Shown piece by piece: positions 27,146 through 36,994 of a DNA stretch of 64,000 nucleotides. The notes beneath the pieces are model-generated. The model was not told where the DNA came from and searched no databases. It saw only the letters and a program-made list of their open reading frames with translations. The stretch spans positions 62,001 to 126,000 of the forward strand of contig NZ_FYDO01000003.1 of NCBI RefSeq assembly GCF_900187615.1. The letters are read 5' to 3'. The first letter of the stretch is position 1. Every line of letters begins with the position of its first letter. The position numbers were made by a program, and so were the translations under genes. The stretch comes from Pseudomonas sp. Irchel s3f7 (GTDB lineage: Bacteria; Pseudomonadota; Gammaproteobacteria; Pseudomonadales; Pseudomonadaceae).

Positions 27146-27805
27146 ATGCACGAGTATCTGAGTCCCGGCCGCTTCATCGATAGTGACCACCCGTCCGTGG
27201 TGGAGTTCGCCGAAAAACACCGTGGCGTCAGCCGCGATCCGCTTGAGCAGGCGATCAATCTCTATTACGCCGTGCGCGAGGCGGTGCGCTACAACCCGTA
27301 CACCTTCAGTCGTGACCCGCAGACCCTGCGCGGCAGTTATGCGCTGGTGACCGGCGAAAGTTATTGCGTACCCAAGGCCACATTGCTGGCAGGTGCCGCG
27401 CGACATTGCGGGATTCCTGCGCGGATCGGACTGGCCGACGTGCGCAATCATTTGTCCACGCCACGCCTGCTTGAGTTACTCAAGAGCGACATGTTCGCCA
27501 TGCACGGCTACACCGAGTTCTATTTGAATGATCGCTGGGTCAAGGCCACCCCGGCGTTCAACCAGAGACTCTGCGACCTGTTCAATGTGGCGCCGCTGGA
27601 CTTCGACGGGATCAACGACAGCGTTTTCCACCCCTACAACCGTGATGGCGAGAAGCTGATGGAGTATCTGGTCGATCACGGACAATTTGCCGATGTGCCG
27701 GAACAGTTCTTTTTCGAGCACCTGGAAAAGTGTTATCCGCACCTGTTCGGCGATCAGTTGGCGCCGCTGCTGGGTGACATGCAGAGCGATTTGAGTCGCG
27801 CCTGA
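27146..27805 (+). CDS. Transglutaminase-like cysteine peptidase-fold protein
   Basis: The 219-residue soluble protein contains the transglutaminase-core cysteine in GESYCVPKATLL and the histidine in MHGYTEFYL; the expected aspartate region reads WVKATPAFN, so the third catalytic residue is not obvious. I chose the ATG at 27146 because AGGAG lies nine bases before it. Proteins of this fold act as proteases, amidases or cross-linkers, and the specific activity is unknown. It is divergent from fadE and 43 bases upstream of a GST gene. Confidence 0.8.
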   Translation: MHEYLSPGRFIDSDHPSVVEFAEKHRGVSRDPLEQAINLYYAVREAVRYNPYTFSRDPQTLRGSYALVTGESYCVPKATLLAGAARHCGIPARIGLADVRNHLSTPRLLELLKSDMFAMHGYTEFYLNDRWVKATPAFNQRLCDLFNVAPLDFDGINDSVFHPYNRDGEKLMEYLVDHGQFADVPEQFFFEHLEKCYPHLFGDQLAPLLGDMQSDLSRA

Positions 27806-27848
27806 TCCGGCGTATGCTGCCTGTCCACTTATCGAAAAAGAGGCGGTC

Positions 27849-28472
27849 ATGCTGAATATCTGGGGTCGGAAAAACTCGTCGAATGTCAGAAAGCCGCTGT
27901 GGGCCGCTGAAGAATTGGGGCTGGCCTATGAAGCCATCGATGCGGGCGGTGCTTTTGGTGTGGTCGATACGCCCGAGTACCGCGCCATGAATCCCAATGG
28001 TCGTGTCCCGGTGATTGAAGATGACGGGTTCGTGCTGTGGGAGTCCAACGCCATTGTTCGTTACCTGATGGCGCTGCACGCCAAGGACACCGCGTGGTAC
28101 CCGGCGGATCTGAAGGCTCGCGCCACCGCCGACAAGTGGATGGACTGGACCACTTCAAGTTTTGCCGGCCCGTTTCGCACGGTGTTCTGGGGCGTGCTGC
28201 GCACCCCCGCCGAGCAGCAGGACTGGTCTGCCATCAACGCCGCGATCAAGGAGTGCGAAGGTTTGCTGGCAATGGCCGATCAGGCGTTGGCCGCCAAACC
28301 GTACCTGTCCGGCGATGAGATCGGCATGGGCGACATTCCCCTCGGCTGTTTTATTTATGCCTGGTTCGAGATGCCGATCGAGCGCGCTCCGCAGCCTCAT
28401 CTGGAGGCCTGGTACGCCCGGTTGAAACAGCGTCCGGCGTATCGCAAGGCCGTTATGACCGCGTTGACTTAA
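27849..28472 (+). CDS. Glutathione S-transferase family protein
   Basis: The 207-residue protein has a thioredoxin-like N-terminal domain (MLNIWGRKNSSNVRKPLW, NPNGRVPVIEDDG, LWESNAIVRYL) carrying the cis-proline and the glutathione-binding Glu-Ser pair, and a helical C-terminal domain. It probably conjugates glutathione or reduces disulfides in the cytoplasm. It lies just after the transglutaminase-like gene on the same strand and probably in the same transcript. Confidence 0.9.
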   Translation: MLNIWGRKNSSNVRKPLWAAEELGLAYEAIDAGGAFGVVDTPEYRAMNPNGRVPVIEDDGFVLWESNAIVRYLMALHAKDTAWYPADLKARATADKWMDWTTSSFAGPFRTVFWGVLRTPAEQQDWSAINAAIKECEGLLAMADQALAAKPYLSGDEIGMGDIPLGCFIYAWFEMPIERAPQPHLEAWYARLKQRPAYRKAVMTALT

Positions 28473-28605
28473 TACTCACTATCGACACACTTGACTGTAC
28501 TTGTGTGGCGGCGACAAGCACCATTGCGTTCATGCGCCGCGGTTGCATTGCTCGCCGCCCGCCCATAGTTATCCCTTTCCTCCCTTCTTGGTGCGTAAAT
28601 CCGAT

Positions 28606-29538
28606 ATGAGTTCCGCTCTGTCCATCCGGCAGCTAACCAAAACCTACGGCAACGGTTTCCAGGCCTTGAGTGGTATCGATCTGGATGTCGCCGAAGGTGA
28701 CTTTTTCGCTTTGCTCGGCCCTAACGGCGCCGGCAAATCCACGACTATCGGCATTCTCTCGACCCTGGTGAACAAGACCAGCGGCACGGTGAATATCTTC
28801 GGTCACGACCTGGACAAGAATCCTGCGCAACTCAAGCGCTCCATCGGCGTGGTGCCGCAGGAATTCAATTTCAATCAGTTCGAAAAGACCTTCGACATCG
28901 TCGTGACCCAGGCCGGTTACTACGGCATCCCGCCGAAAATCGCCAAGGAACGCGCCGAGCAATACCTGACCCAACTCGGGCTGTGGGACAAGAAGGACGT
29001 GCCGTCGCGTTCGCTGTCCGGCGGCATGAAGCGTCGACTGATGATCGCCCGCGCACTGGTTCACGAGCCGCGCCTGCTGATCCTCGACGAACCGACTGCC
29101 GGTGTGGACATCGAACTGCGTCGCTCGATGTGGAGTTTCCTCACCGAGCTGAATCAGAAAGGCATCACCATCATTCTCACCACCCACTACCTGGAAGAGG
29201 CTGAACAGCTGTGCCGCAACATCGGCATCATCGATCACGGCACGATCGTCGAGAACACCAGCATGAAGCAGTTGCTCAGCCAGCTGCATGTGGAAACGTT
29301 CCTGCTGGACATGAAGAACACGTTGCAAGTGGCGCCTCAGTTGATGGGCTACCCGTCCCGGCTGATCGACAGCCACACCCTGGAAGTCCAGGTGGACAAG
29401 GCCATGGGCATCACTGCGCTGTTCACCCAACTCGCGCAGCAGAACATCGAAGTGCTGAGCCTGCGTAACAAAACCAATCGCCTCGAGGAGTTGTTCGTGT
29501 CCCTGGTGGAGAAAAATCTGTCGAAGGTGGCGGTATGA
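28606..29538 (+). CDS. ABC-2 type exporter, ATP-binding subunit
   Basis: The 310-residue ATPase has Walker A GPNGAGKS at 38-45, the Q loop in VPQEFNF, the signature LSGGMKRR, Walker B LLILDEPTAGVD and the switch histidine in LTTHYLEEAEQL. The C-terminal 80 residues form the extra domain seen in exporters of the NodI/DrrA type. The ATG at 28606 is the best start; no in-frame upstream start has a good ribosome-binding site. It overlaps the permease gene by four bases, so the two form one transporter. The substrate is unknown. Confidence 0.92.
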   Translation: MSSALSIRQLTKTYGNGFQALSGIDLDVAEGDFFALLGPNGAGKSTTIGILSTLVNKTSGTVNIFGHDLDKNPAQLKRSIGVVPQEFNFNQFEKTFDIVVTQAGYYGIPPKIAKERAEQYLTQLGLWDKKDVPSRSLSGGMKRRLMIARALVHEPRLLILDEPTAGVDIELRRSMWSFLTELNQKGITIILTTHYLEEAEQLCRNIGIIDHGTIVENTSMKQLLSQLHVETFLLDMKNTLQVAPQLMGYPSRLIDSHTLEVQVDKAMGITALFTQLAQQNIEVLSLRNKTNRLEELFVSLVEKNLSKVAV

Positions 29539-30314
29539 GTTCCGAGTTGCGCCCCAACCTCATTGCCCTCAACACCATCGTTTACCGTGAAGTCCGACGC
29601 TTTACCCGGATCTGGCCGCAGACCTTGCTGCCGCCGGCAATCACCATGGTTTTGTACTTCGTGATTTTCGGTAACCTCATCGGTCGGCAAATTGGCGACA
29701 TGGGTGGTTTCACCTACATGGAGTACATCGTGCCGGGGTTGATCATGATGTCGGTGATCACCAACTCCTACGGCAACGTGGTATCGAGTTTCTTTGGCAG
29801 CAAGTTTCAGCGCTCCATCGAAGAGTTGATGGTGTCGCCGCTGTCGCCACACACGATCCTGATCGGCTACACCCTGGGCGGCGTGCTGCGCGGGTTGATG
29901 GTGGGGGTTATCGTGACCCTGCTGTCGCTGTTCTTCACCGACTTGCAGGTGCATCACCTGGGCGTGACCATTCTGGTGGTGGTGCTGACCGCGACGATCT
30001 TCTCGTTGCTGGGCTTCATCAACGCCGTGTTTGCGCGCAACTTCGATGACATCTCGATCATCCCGACCTTCGTGCTGACGCCGCTGACCTATTTGGGCGG
30101 GGTGTTCTACTCGATCTCGTTGCTGCCGCCGTTCTGGCAGACCGTCTCGCTGGCGAACCCGGTGCTGCACATGGTCAACGCGTTCCGTTACGGCATCCTC
30201 GGGGTGTCGGACATCAGGATCAGCATTGCGATCACGTTCATGCTGGTGGCCACCGTGGTGCTGTACCTCGGGTGTGCGCGGTTACTGGTCAGTGGGCGCG
30301 GGATGCGGACGTAA
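29535..30314 (+). CDS. ABC-2 type exporter, permease subunit
   Basis: The 259-residue permease has six predicted membrane helices and the ABC-2 family pattern with FGSKFQRSIEELMVSPLSP in the cytoplasmic loop and FYSISLLPPFWQ near the end. Its start lies in an ATGA overlap with the ATPase gene. The pair resembles NodIJ/YadGH-type exporters. Confidence 0.92.
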   Translation: MSSELRPNLIALNTIVYREVRRFTRIWPQTLLPPAITMVLYFVIFGNLIGRQIGDMGGFTYMEYIVPGLIMMSVITNSYGNVVSSFFGSKFQRSIEELMVSPLSPHTILIGYTLGGVLRGLMVGVIVTLLSLFFTDLQVHHLGVTILVVVLTATIFSLLGFINAVFARNFDDISIIPTFVLTPLTYLGGVFYSISLLPPFWQTVSLANPVLHMVNAFRYGILGVSDIRISIAITFMLVATVVLYLGCARLLVSGRGMRT

Positions 30315-30327
30315 GTCGTCCGCCTCG

Positions 30328-30455
30328 TAGGCGCAGCCTCGTTGCACTCGACAGCTCCTACAGGGAAGCGCACACGCATTAGAATCAGGCCGGCGGGGTC
30401 GTAAGGGCGGAACCGATAGCCGCCGTTACCGCAGCAACGGATATGTACCCCTTTA
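30328..30455. repeat. Decayed REP arm and dispersed-repeat fragment
   Basis: The bases around 30328-30367 hold decayed REP arms (CGTAGG ... CTCCTACAGGG). The adjoining 30390-30450 segment, including CGTAAGGGCGGAACC, resembles part of a repeat I recall from many Pseudomonas intergenic regions. No gene is supported here. Confidence 0.45.
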
Positions 30456-30462
30456 AAAATGC

Positions 30463-30495
30463 AAAAAAAAACGGCCTCCAAAATCAGAGGCCGTT
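30463..30495 (-). terminator. Terminator of the DUF2062 gene
   Basis: Read on the minus strand, ACGGCCTC pairs with GAGGCCGT and is followed by nine T residues, eight bases after the DUF2062 stop codon. Confidence 0.9.
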
Positions 30496-30503
30496 CCACA
30501 TTC

Positions 30504-31019
30504 TCACATCCTGCTTTTCTTGCGCCGCTTCCATTGCCGCGCCACCCACCAGCGCCAATACATCATCACCAGAAAATAGGCCACGGCTCCAAGGACCAGC
30601 CCCGTCACCACCGAGCCCAGCAAAAACGGCTGCCACAACGTCGAAAGCTCACTGCTGACCCATTCCCAGGTCAGTTCATCCGGCAGACTCCGGGTGGGAA
30701 CATCCATCAGCCAGGCACCTGTCTGGTACGTGCAGAAGAACACGGCAGGCATGGTGATCGGATTGGTCAGCCAGACCAGACTCACCGCAATAGGCATGTT
30801 GCCGCGCACAACAATGGCCAGGAAAGCCGCGAGCAGCATCTGCATCGGAATCGGCAGGAAAGCCGCGAACAGACCGACGGCCATGGCGCGGGCGACCGAG
30901 TGCCGGTTCAGGTGCCAGAGGTTCGGGTCATGCAGCAGCGTGCCAAGAAAGCGTAAGGATTTGTGTTCCCTGATGCTGACCGGGTCAGGCATGTAACGTT
31001 TGAATAAGCGCCGGGGCAT
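30504..31019 (-). CDS. DUF2062 membrane protein
   Basis: The 171-residue protein has three hydrophobic segments (about 46-66, 72-95 and 130-155) and the DUF2062 pattern ARAMAVGLFAAFLPIPMQM followed by WLTNPITMPAVFF. The C-terminus is rich in Arg/Lys/Trp. The function is not established. The ATG at 31019 gives the family's usual N-terminus (MPRRLFKRYMPDP); the longer frame has no support. It is divergent from comEC. Confidence 0.85.
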   Translation of the reverse strand: MPRRLFKRYMPDPVSIREHKSLRFLGTLLHDPNLWHLNRHSVARAMAVGLFAAFLPIPMQMLLAAFLAIVVRGNMPIAVSLVWLTNPITMPAVFFCTYQTGAWLMDVPTRSLPDELTWEWVSSELSTLWQPFLLGSVVTGLVLGAVAYFLVMMYWRWWVARQWKRRKKSRM

Positions 31020-31155
31020 AGGGCTTCTCGGTCGGTTAAGGCGGCAAGTATGTCTGGAATCCATGAACTGCCCATTCAGACTTTGTGACAATTGATAACG
31101 GCGACGATGCGACGGACGGGCTAAGCCTAGGGTAAGGACTCTCAAGGACGGGCAT

Positions 31156-33381
31156 ATGCGCATAGGGATGATGGCGCTGGCGCTGGGTTTGTTGGCATTG
31201 CGTTTTTTACCGGCACTACCGCCGGTCTGGTTGTTGTGGTTGATGCCGGTGGCGGGTTTGATGTTGCTGCCGTTCAGGACGTATCCGGTGGCGTTTTTTC
31301 TGTTTGGGTTCAGTTGGGCCTGCGTGCAGGCGCAATGGGCACTGGATGATCGCTTGTCACCGAGGCTGGATGGCGAAACCCGCTGGGTCGAAGGACGGGT
31401 GACGGGGTTGCCGCAAAATGCCGACGGCGTGGTGCGCTTCGAGTTGAGCGACAGTCAGTCTCGGCGCGCGCAACTGCCGCAGCGCTTGCGTCTGGTCTGG
31501 CATGGCGGTCCGGCGGTGAACAGTGGTGAGCGCTGGCGACTGGCGGTCAAATTGAAGCGTCCGGTCGGGCTGCTCAATCCCCATGCCTTTGACTACGAAG
31601 CCTGGTTGCTCGCGCAACGCATTGGGGCGACCGGAACGGTCAAGGATGGCCAGAAACTCACCGACGCCCGTTGGGCCTGGCGGGACGGTATTCGCCAAGG
31701 CTTACAGTCTGTGGACGCCCAGGGTCGAACCGGTGCACTGACCGCATTGGTGCTGGGCGACGGCGCCGGGCTCAGTCGTGAAGACTGGCAGGTGTTGCAG
31801 GACACCGGCACGGTGCATCTGCTGGTGATTTCCGGGCAGCACATCGGGTTACTGGCGGGGGTCGTCTACCTGTTGATCGCCGGGCTGGCCCGCTATGGGC
31901 TGTGGCCGGACCGCCTGCCGTGGCTGCCCTGGGCGTGCGGACTCGCATTCGCCGCGGCGCTGGGTTACGGGCTGCTGGCCGGTTTTGAAGTGCCGGTTCG
32001 ACGGGCCTGCCTGATGATTGGCCTGGTGTTGTTATGGCGCCTGCGGTTCCGTCATCTCGGTGCCTGGTGGCCACTGTTGCTGGCGCTCAATGGGATTTTA
32101 TTGATGGACCCGCTGGCGAGCCTGCAACCGGGGTTCTGGCTGTCTTTTGTGGCAGTGGCCATATTGATTTTCACCTTTGGTGGCCGGTTGGGACCCTGGC
32201 GTTGGTGGCAAACCTGGACGCGCGCCCAGTGGCTGATCGCAATCGGCCTGTGCCCGTTGTTGTTGGTGCTGGGATTACCCATCAGCGTCAGTGGGCCAGC
32301 GGCCAATCTGTTGGCCGTGCCGTGGATCAGCCTTGTGGTGTTGCCGCCAGCCTTGCTCGGTACTGTGTTGTTGCCCGTGCCTTATGTGGGCGAGGGATTG
32401 CTGTGGCTGGCGGGCGGATTGATCGACTGGCTGTTCAACGGATTGGCGATGCTGGCCGGTGAGATACCCGCGTGGGTACCCAAGGCGATTCCGTTTTGGG
32501 TCTGGGGCCTCGGTGCGCTGGGAGCATTTTTACTGCTGCTGCCGCGAGGTGTGCCGTTACGCCCGTTGGGATGGCCGATGCTGTTGCTGCTGGTGTTTCC
32601 ACCCCGTGCGGAACTGCCGGAAGGCATCGCCGATGTCTGGCAGCTGGACGTCGGGCAAGGACTGGCCATTCTGGTACGAACCCGCCATCACACATTGTTG
32701 TATGACGCGGGGCCGCGTTTCGGGGATTTCGATCTGGGCGAGCGGGTGGTGTTGCCGTCGTTGCGCAAATTGGGCGTAGAAACACTCGATCTGATGTTGA
32801 TCAGCCACGCCGATGCCGATCACGCCGGTGGCGCCCGGGCGGTAGCCAACGGCATGACCGTCAAGCAAGTGCTCAGTGGCGATCCCGCAGGCTTGCCGGC
32901 TGAGCTGCACGCTTCAGCCTGTGAGGCGGGCCTGCAATGGACCTGGGACGGCGTTAAATTCCAGCTCTGGCAATTTCCGTCAGCCACAGACAGCAATCAG
33001 AAATCCTGCGTTCTGCAGATCGAAGCCCATGGCGAGCGCCTGTTGCTGACGGGGGACATCGACGCCGCTGCCGAGCGGGCGCTGCTCGACAGTCCTTTTG
33101 CCATTGCAACCGACTGGTTGCAGGCACCGCATCATGGCAGTCGCAGTTCGTCTTCAATGGCACTGCTCAACAAGCTGCAACCCAAGGCGGTGCTGATCTC
33201 CCGAGGGCATGGTAACTCGTTTGGTCACCCGCATCCGACGGTCATGGCGCGCTACCGAAAACGCGGGATGGCGATTTACGACAGCGCCGAGCAGGGTGCC
33301 ATTCATCTGCAGTTGGGACAGTTTGCATCCCCGTCGTCGATGCGTCTGGAACGGCGTTTCTGGCGCGATCCGCCGCCCTGA
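31156..33381 (+). CDS. comEC: ComEC/Rec2-type DNA internalisation protein
   Basis: This 741-residue inner-membrane protein has a small N-terminal soluble domain, the competence domain with about ten membrane helices (including LVISGQHIGLLAG), and a C-terminal metallo-beta-lactamase-like domain (VWQLDVGQGLAILV, SHADADHAGG, HHGSRSSSS). The family moves single-stranded DNA into the cytoplasm during transformation. It starts at ATG 31156 and stands upstream of exbB with a 107-base gap. Confidence 0.93.
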   Translation: MRIGMMALALGLLALRFLPALPPVWLLWLMPVAGLMLLPFRTYPVAFFLFGFSWACVQAQWALDDRLSPRLDGETRWVEGRVTGLPQNADGVVRFELSDSQSRRAQLPQRLRLVWHGGPAVNSGERWRLAVKLKRPVGLLNPHAFDYEAWLLAQRIGATGTVKDGQKLTDARWAWRDGIRQGLQSVDAQGRTGALTALVLGDGAGLSREDWQVLQDTGTVHLLVISGQHIGLLAGVVYLLIAGLARYGLWPDRLPWLPWACGLAFAAALGYGLLAGFEVPVRRACLMIGLVLLWRLRFRHLGAWWPLLLALNGILLMDPLASLQPGFWLSFVAVAILIFTFGGRLGPWRWWQTWTRAQWLIAIGLCPLLLVLGLPISVSGPAANLLAVPWISLVVLPPALLGTVLLPVPYVGEGLLWLAGGLIDWLFNGLAMLAGEIPAWVPKAIPFWVWGLGALGAFLLLLPRGVPLRPLGWPMLLLLVFPPRAELPEGIADVWQLDVGQGLAILVRTRHHTLLYDAGPRFGDFDLGERVVLPSLRKLGVETLDLMLISHADADHAGGARAVANGMTVKQVLSGDPAGLPAELHASACEAGLQWTWDGVKFQLWQFPSATDSNQKSCVLQIEAHGERLLLTGDIDAAAERALLDSPFAIATDWLQAPHHGSRSSSSMALLNKLQPKAVLISRGHGNSFGHPHPTVMARYRKRGMAIYDSAEQGAIHLQLGQFASPSSMRLERRFWRDPPP

Positions 33382-33488
33382 AATAAATAACCCCCGGTTA
33401 TTAAAGCCCGACCGGATGCGACATCACGGTCTTCGGTGCGCCGACCCCCTATGTTAGAGTGGCGCACTTTTTCGAGGGGATTGTCACT

Positions 33489-34124
33489 GTGTGGGAATTG
33501 GTCAAATCCGGCGGCTGGATGATGCTGCCGATCATTTTGAGTTCCATCGCCGCCATGGCGATTGTCGCCGAACGCCTCTGGACGCTGCGAGCCAGCCGTG
33601 TGACCCCGGAGCATTTGCTCGGGCAGGTCTGGGTCTGGATCAAGGACAAACAACTCAATAAAGAAAAACTCAAGGAACTGCGCCTCAACTCACCGTTGGG
33701 CGAGATCCTGGCGGCAGGCCTGGCCAACTCAAAACATGGTCGCGAGATCATGAAAGAGTGCATCGAAGAGGCCGCCGCGCGGGTCATTCACGAATTGGAG
33801 CGCTACATCAACGCCCTCGGCACCATCGCCGCCATGGCCCCGTTGCTGGGGTTGCTGGGTACGGTGTTGGGCATGATCGATATTTTCAGCGCGTTTACCG
33901 GCAACGGCATGACCACCAACGCCTCGGTACTGGCCGGTGGTATCTCCAAAGCCTTGATCACCACGGCCGCAGGCTTGATGGTCGGTATCCCGGCAGTGTT
34001 CTTCCACCGTTTCCTGCAACGCCGGATCGATGAACTGGTGGTCGGCATGGAGCAAGAGGCCATCAAACTGGTCGAGGTGGTTCAGGGCGACCGTGATGTG
34101 GACCTGTCCAGGAGCAAAGCGTGA
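33489..34124 (+). CDS. exbB: ExbB/TolQ-family proton channel
   Basis: This 212-residue inner-membrane protein has three transmembrane helices; the last two (ALGTIAAMAPLLGLLGTVLG and LITTAAGLMVGIPAVFF) are the strongly conserved MotA/TolQ/ExbB region. With ExbD it uses the proton gradient to drive an outer-membrane or envelope partner. I chose GTG 33489, nine bases after GAGGGG; the preceding frame lacks a good start. It overlaps exbD as GTGA and leads the lpxK-kdsB-murB block. Confidence 0.9.
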   Translation: MWELVKSGGWMMLPIILSSIAAMAIVAERLWTLRASRVTPEHLLGQVWVWIKDKQLNKEKLKELRLNSPLGEILAAGLANSKHGREIMKECIEEAAARVIHELERYINALGTIAAMAPLLGLLGTVLGMIDIFSAFTGNGMTTNASVLAGGISKALITTAAGLMVGIPAVFFHRFLQRRIDELVVGMEQEAIKLVEVVQGDRDVDLSRSKA

Positions 34125-34549
34125 AATTCCGCCGCAAACCACGGGAAACGGTGGACATCAACCTCGCGTCGCTGATCGACGTGGTGTTCATCCTGCTGCT
34201 GTTTTTCGTCGTGACCACCACCTTCACCCGTGAAACCCAGTTGCGCGTCGATCTGCCGGAAGCGATCAGCGGTTCGCCCGCGGAGGATCAGGACAAGCCG
34301 GTCGATATCACCATCAGTGCCGAAGGCGTGTTCTCGGTGAACAACCAGATCCTGCCGAAAAGCGACCTGGCCTCGCTGATGGAGGCGCTGCAGAAAGAAT
34401 CCAATGGCGACACCAACCGACCGCTGTCGATCAGCGCGGATGGCAAGACTCAACATCAGTCCGTCATCATCGCCATGGACGCCGCCGGCAAACTCGGTTT
34501 CAGCCACTTGCGCATGACCACTGTCGAGGCGGCGCCTCCCGCGCCCTGA
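34121..34549 (+). CDS. exbD: ExbD/TolR-family protein
   Basis: The 142-residue protein has one transmembrane helix ([18 protein letters not shown]) with the conserved Asp in the membrane segment, as needed for proton use, and a periplasmic domain. It starts with GTG overlapping the exbB stop by four bases, and its own TGA shares one base with the lpxK ATG. Confidence 0.92.
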   Translation: MKFRRKPRETVDINLASLIDVVFILLLFFVVTTTFTRETQLRVDLPEAISGSPAEDQDKPVDITISAEGVFSVNNQILPKSDLASLMEALQKESNGDTNRPLSISADGKTQHQSVIIAMDAAGKLGFSHLRMTTVEAAPPAP

Positions 34550-35559
34550 TGGCCATGTCCGATCGATTGCTCGCCGCGTGGTATGACGGTCATCCGGCCC
34601 TGAAGCTGTTACAGCCACTGGAATGGTTGTACCGGCGCGTGGTCATGAACAAGCGCAAACGCTTTCTGGCGGGTGAGGGCGAGATCTATCAGCCGCCCGT
34701 GCCGCTGATCGTCGTTGGTAACATCACGGTCGGTGGCACCGGCAAGACACCGTTGATTTTGTGGATGATCGAGCATTGTCAGCGCAGTGGGCTGCGGGTC
34801 GGTGTGGTCAGCCGTGGTTACGGTGCCAAACCGCCGCAATTGCCATGGCGGGTCGAGACGGATCAAACCGCAGGCATCGCAGGCGATGAACCGCTGTTGA
34901 TCGTCCAGCGCACAGGTGTGCCGCTGATGATCGACCCCAACCGCAGCAACGCCGTCAAAGCCCTGTTGGCCAGTGAACCGCTGGACCTGATCCTGTCTGA
35001 CGACGGTATGCAGCACTATCGGCTGGCCCGGGATCTGGAGTTGGTACTGATCGACGCCGCCCGCGGACTGGGCAATCGGCGCTGCTTGCCGGCCGGGCCG
35101 TTGCGTGAACCGGTCGAACGTCTGCAAAGCGTTGACGCTGTGCTCTACAACGGCGCCCCGGCTGACCGCGACGATGGCTTTGCCTTCCAGTTGCAACCCT
35201 CCGAACTGGTTAACCTGCGCAGCGGCGAACGTCGGCCCCTCGATCACTTCCCCAAAGGCCAGGCCGTGCACGCCGTGGCCGGAATCGGCAACCCGCAGCG
35301 TTTCTTCAAAACCCTCGAAACGCTACACTGGCAGCCTGTTCCACATGCATTTGCCGACCACGCCGAATACAGCGTCGAGGCCTTGAATTTCACGCCGTCA
35401 TTGCCGTTGGTGATGACGGAAAAGGACGCGGTGAAGTGCCGTGCCTTCGCCGCTGCCGATTGGTGGTACCTGGCGGTCGATGCTGCGCCGTCGCCGGCCT
35501 TCGTGGCCTGGTTCGATACGCAGTTGATGCGCCTGTTGCCGGCTCGTTTGTTGCCTTAA
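34549..35559 (+). CDS. lpxK: Tetraacyldisaccharide 4'-kinase
   Basis: The 336-residue kinase phosphorylates the lipid A disaccharide at the inner membrane. It has an N-terminal membrane-associated helix, the Walker A-like [13 protein letters not shown] around 58-70 and the family motif [12 protein letters not shown]. Its length is normal (E. coli LpxK 328). It is translationally coupled to exbD. Confidence 0.96.
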   Translation: MAMSDRLLAAWYDGHPALKLLQPLEWLYRRVVMNKRKRFLAGEGEIYQPPVPLIVVGNITVGGTGKTPLILWMIEHCQRSGLRVGVVSRGYGAKPPQLPWRVETDQTAGIAGDEPLLIVQRTGVPLMIDPNRSNAVKALLASEPLDLILSDDGMQHYRLARDLELVLIDAARGLGNRRCLPAGPLREPVERLQSVDAVLYNGAPADRDDGFAFQLQPSELVNLRSGERRPLDHFPKGQAVHAVAGIGNPQRFFKTLETLHWQPVPHAFADHAEYSVEALNFTPSLPLVMTEKDAVKCRAFAAADWWYLAVDAAPSPAFVAWFDTQLMRLLPARLLP

Positions 35560-35583
35560 TCCGTTTTTATCCAGGGAATGTTC

Positions 35584-35769
35584 ATGGACACCAAATTGCT
35601 CGATATCCTCGCTTGCCCTGTCTGTAAAGGCCCGCTCAAGCTCAGCGCCGACAAGACCGAGCTGATCAGCAAAGGCGCAGGCCTGGCCTACCCGATTCGT
35701 GACGGCATCCCGGTGATGCTCGAATCCGAAGCGCGCACCCTGACCAACGACGAGCGCCTGGATAAATGA
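35584..35769 (+). CDS. Trm112 family small zinc-ribbon protein
   Basis: The 61-residue protein starts [20 protein letters not shown] and carries the zinc-ribbon-like CPVC and a conserved [10 protein letters not shown], as in YcaR. YcaR-type proteins lie between lpxK and kdsB in many proteobacteria; Trm112 relatives activate methyltransferases, but the bacterial role is unclear. ATG 35584 follows AGGGA, and the gene overlaps kdsB by four bases. Confidence 0.9.
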   Translation: MDTKLLDILACPVCKGPLKLSADKTELISKGAGLAYPIRDGIPVMLESEARTLTNDERLDK

Positions 35770-36530
35770 CCACAGCCTTTACCGTCGTCATTCCGTCGCG
35801 TTATGCCTCGACCCGTCTGCCGGGCAAACCGATGCTGCTGATCGCCGGCAAGCCGATGATCCAGCATGTCTGGGAGCAGGCATGCAAAAGCAGCGCCGAG
35901 CGTGTGGTGGTTGCCACTGACGACGCGCGCATTATCGAGGCTTGCAAAAGCTTTGGCGCCGAAGTGGTGCTGACCCGTGAAGACCACAACTCCGGCACCG
36001 ATCGCCTGGCCGAAGTGGCCGAGAAACTGGGGCTGGCGCCGGACGCCATCGTGGTCAACGTCCAGGGTGACGAACCGCTGATTCCGCCGAGCGTGATCGA
36101 TCAGGTCGCCGCCAACCTGGCTGCCCACACCGAAGCGCGCATGGCCACGCTGGCCGAGCCGATCGAAGACGTGGAAACCCTGTTCAATCCGAACGTGGTC
36201 AAGGTGGTCAGCGACCTCAATGGTCTGGCACTGACCTTCAGCCGCGCCACGCTGCCTTGGGCGCGAGATGCCTTCGCCCAGAACCGCGAGCAGCTACCGG
36301 AAGGCGTGCCTTACCGTCGCCACATCGGCATCTATGCCTACCGCGCCGGTTTCCTGCATGACTTCGTCAGCTGGGGCCCGTGCTGGCTGGAAAACACCGA
36401 GTGCCTGGAGCAGCTGCGTGCCCTGTGGCACGGCGTGCGGATCCACGTTGCCGACGCGCTGATCGCACCACCGGCCGGTGTCGATACCATCGAAGACCTC
36501 GAGCGCGTTCGTCGCCTGCTGGAGGCCTGA
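35766..36530 (+). CDS. kdsB: CMP-KDO synthetase
   Basis: This 254-residue cytidylyltransferase activates KDO for attachment to lipid A. The nucleotide-binding start [17 protein letters not shown] is at residues 7-23, with [11 protein letters not shown] and the C-terminal [12 protein letters not shown] typical of KdsB. It overlaps its neighbours by four bases and one base respectively. Confidence 0.96.
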   Translation: MTTAFTVVIPSRYASTRLPGKPMLLIAGKPMIQHVWEQACKSSAERVVVATDDARIIEACKSFGAEVVLTREDHNSGTDRLAEVAEKLGLAPDAIVVNVQGDEPLIPPSVIDQVAANLAAHTEARMATLAEPIEDVETLFNPNVVKVVSDLNGLALTFSRATLPWARDAFAQNREQLPEGVPYRRHIGIYAYRAGFLHDFVSWGPCWLENTECLEQLRALWHGVRIHVADALIAPPAGVDTIEDLERVRRLLEA

Positions 36531-36994
36531 TGCGGGTTCTGTTTGTCTGCCTGGGCAACATCTGCCGTTCGCCCACGGCCGAAGGCGTGCTGCGCCATAA
36601 ACTGCGTGAGGCGGGGTTGGCCAATCAAGTTGAAGTCGCCTCCGCCGGCACCGGTGACTGGCATGTCGGCAAAGCGCCGGACAAGCGCAGTCAGGCAGCG
36701 GCCAAGCTGCGCGGCTACGACCTGTCCGCCCAGCGCGCCCAGCAGGTCAGCCGCGCCGATTTCGCCACGTACGACCTGATCCTGGCGATGGACAACAGCA
36801 ATCTGCGCAACCTCAAGGCCCTGCAACCGGCCAAGGGCAGGGCCGAGCTGGACCTGTTCCTGCGCCGCTATGAGTCGGAAGTCGATGAAGTGCCGGACCC
36901 GTATTACGACGGCGATCAAGGTTTCGAGCAGGTGCTGGACCTGATCGAGCGCGCCAGTGATTTGCTGGTGATCGAATTGAAGGGACGGTTATGA
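36530..36994 (+). CDS. Low-molecular-weight protein tyrosine phosphatase
   Basis: The 154-residue enzyme has the signature VCLGNICRS with nucleophile Cys7 and Arg13, and the general-acid loop DPYYDGD near residue 122. Members dephosphorylate tyrosine-phosphorylated proteins, often in exopolysaccharide control. It overlaps kdsB by one base and murB by four, so it belongs to the same operon. Confidence 0.93.
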   Translation: MRVLFVCLGNICRSPTAEGVLRHKLREAGLANQVEVASAGTGDWHVGKAPDKRSQAAAKLRGYDLSAQRAQQVSRADFATYDLILAMDNSNLRNLKALQPAKGRAELDLFLRRYESEVDEVPDPYYDGDQGFEQVLDLIERASDLLVIELKGRL

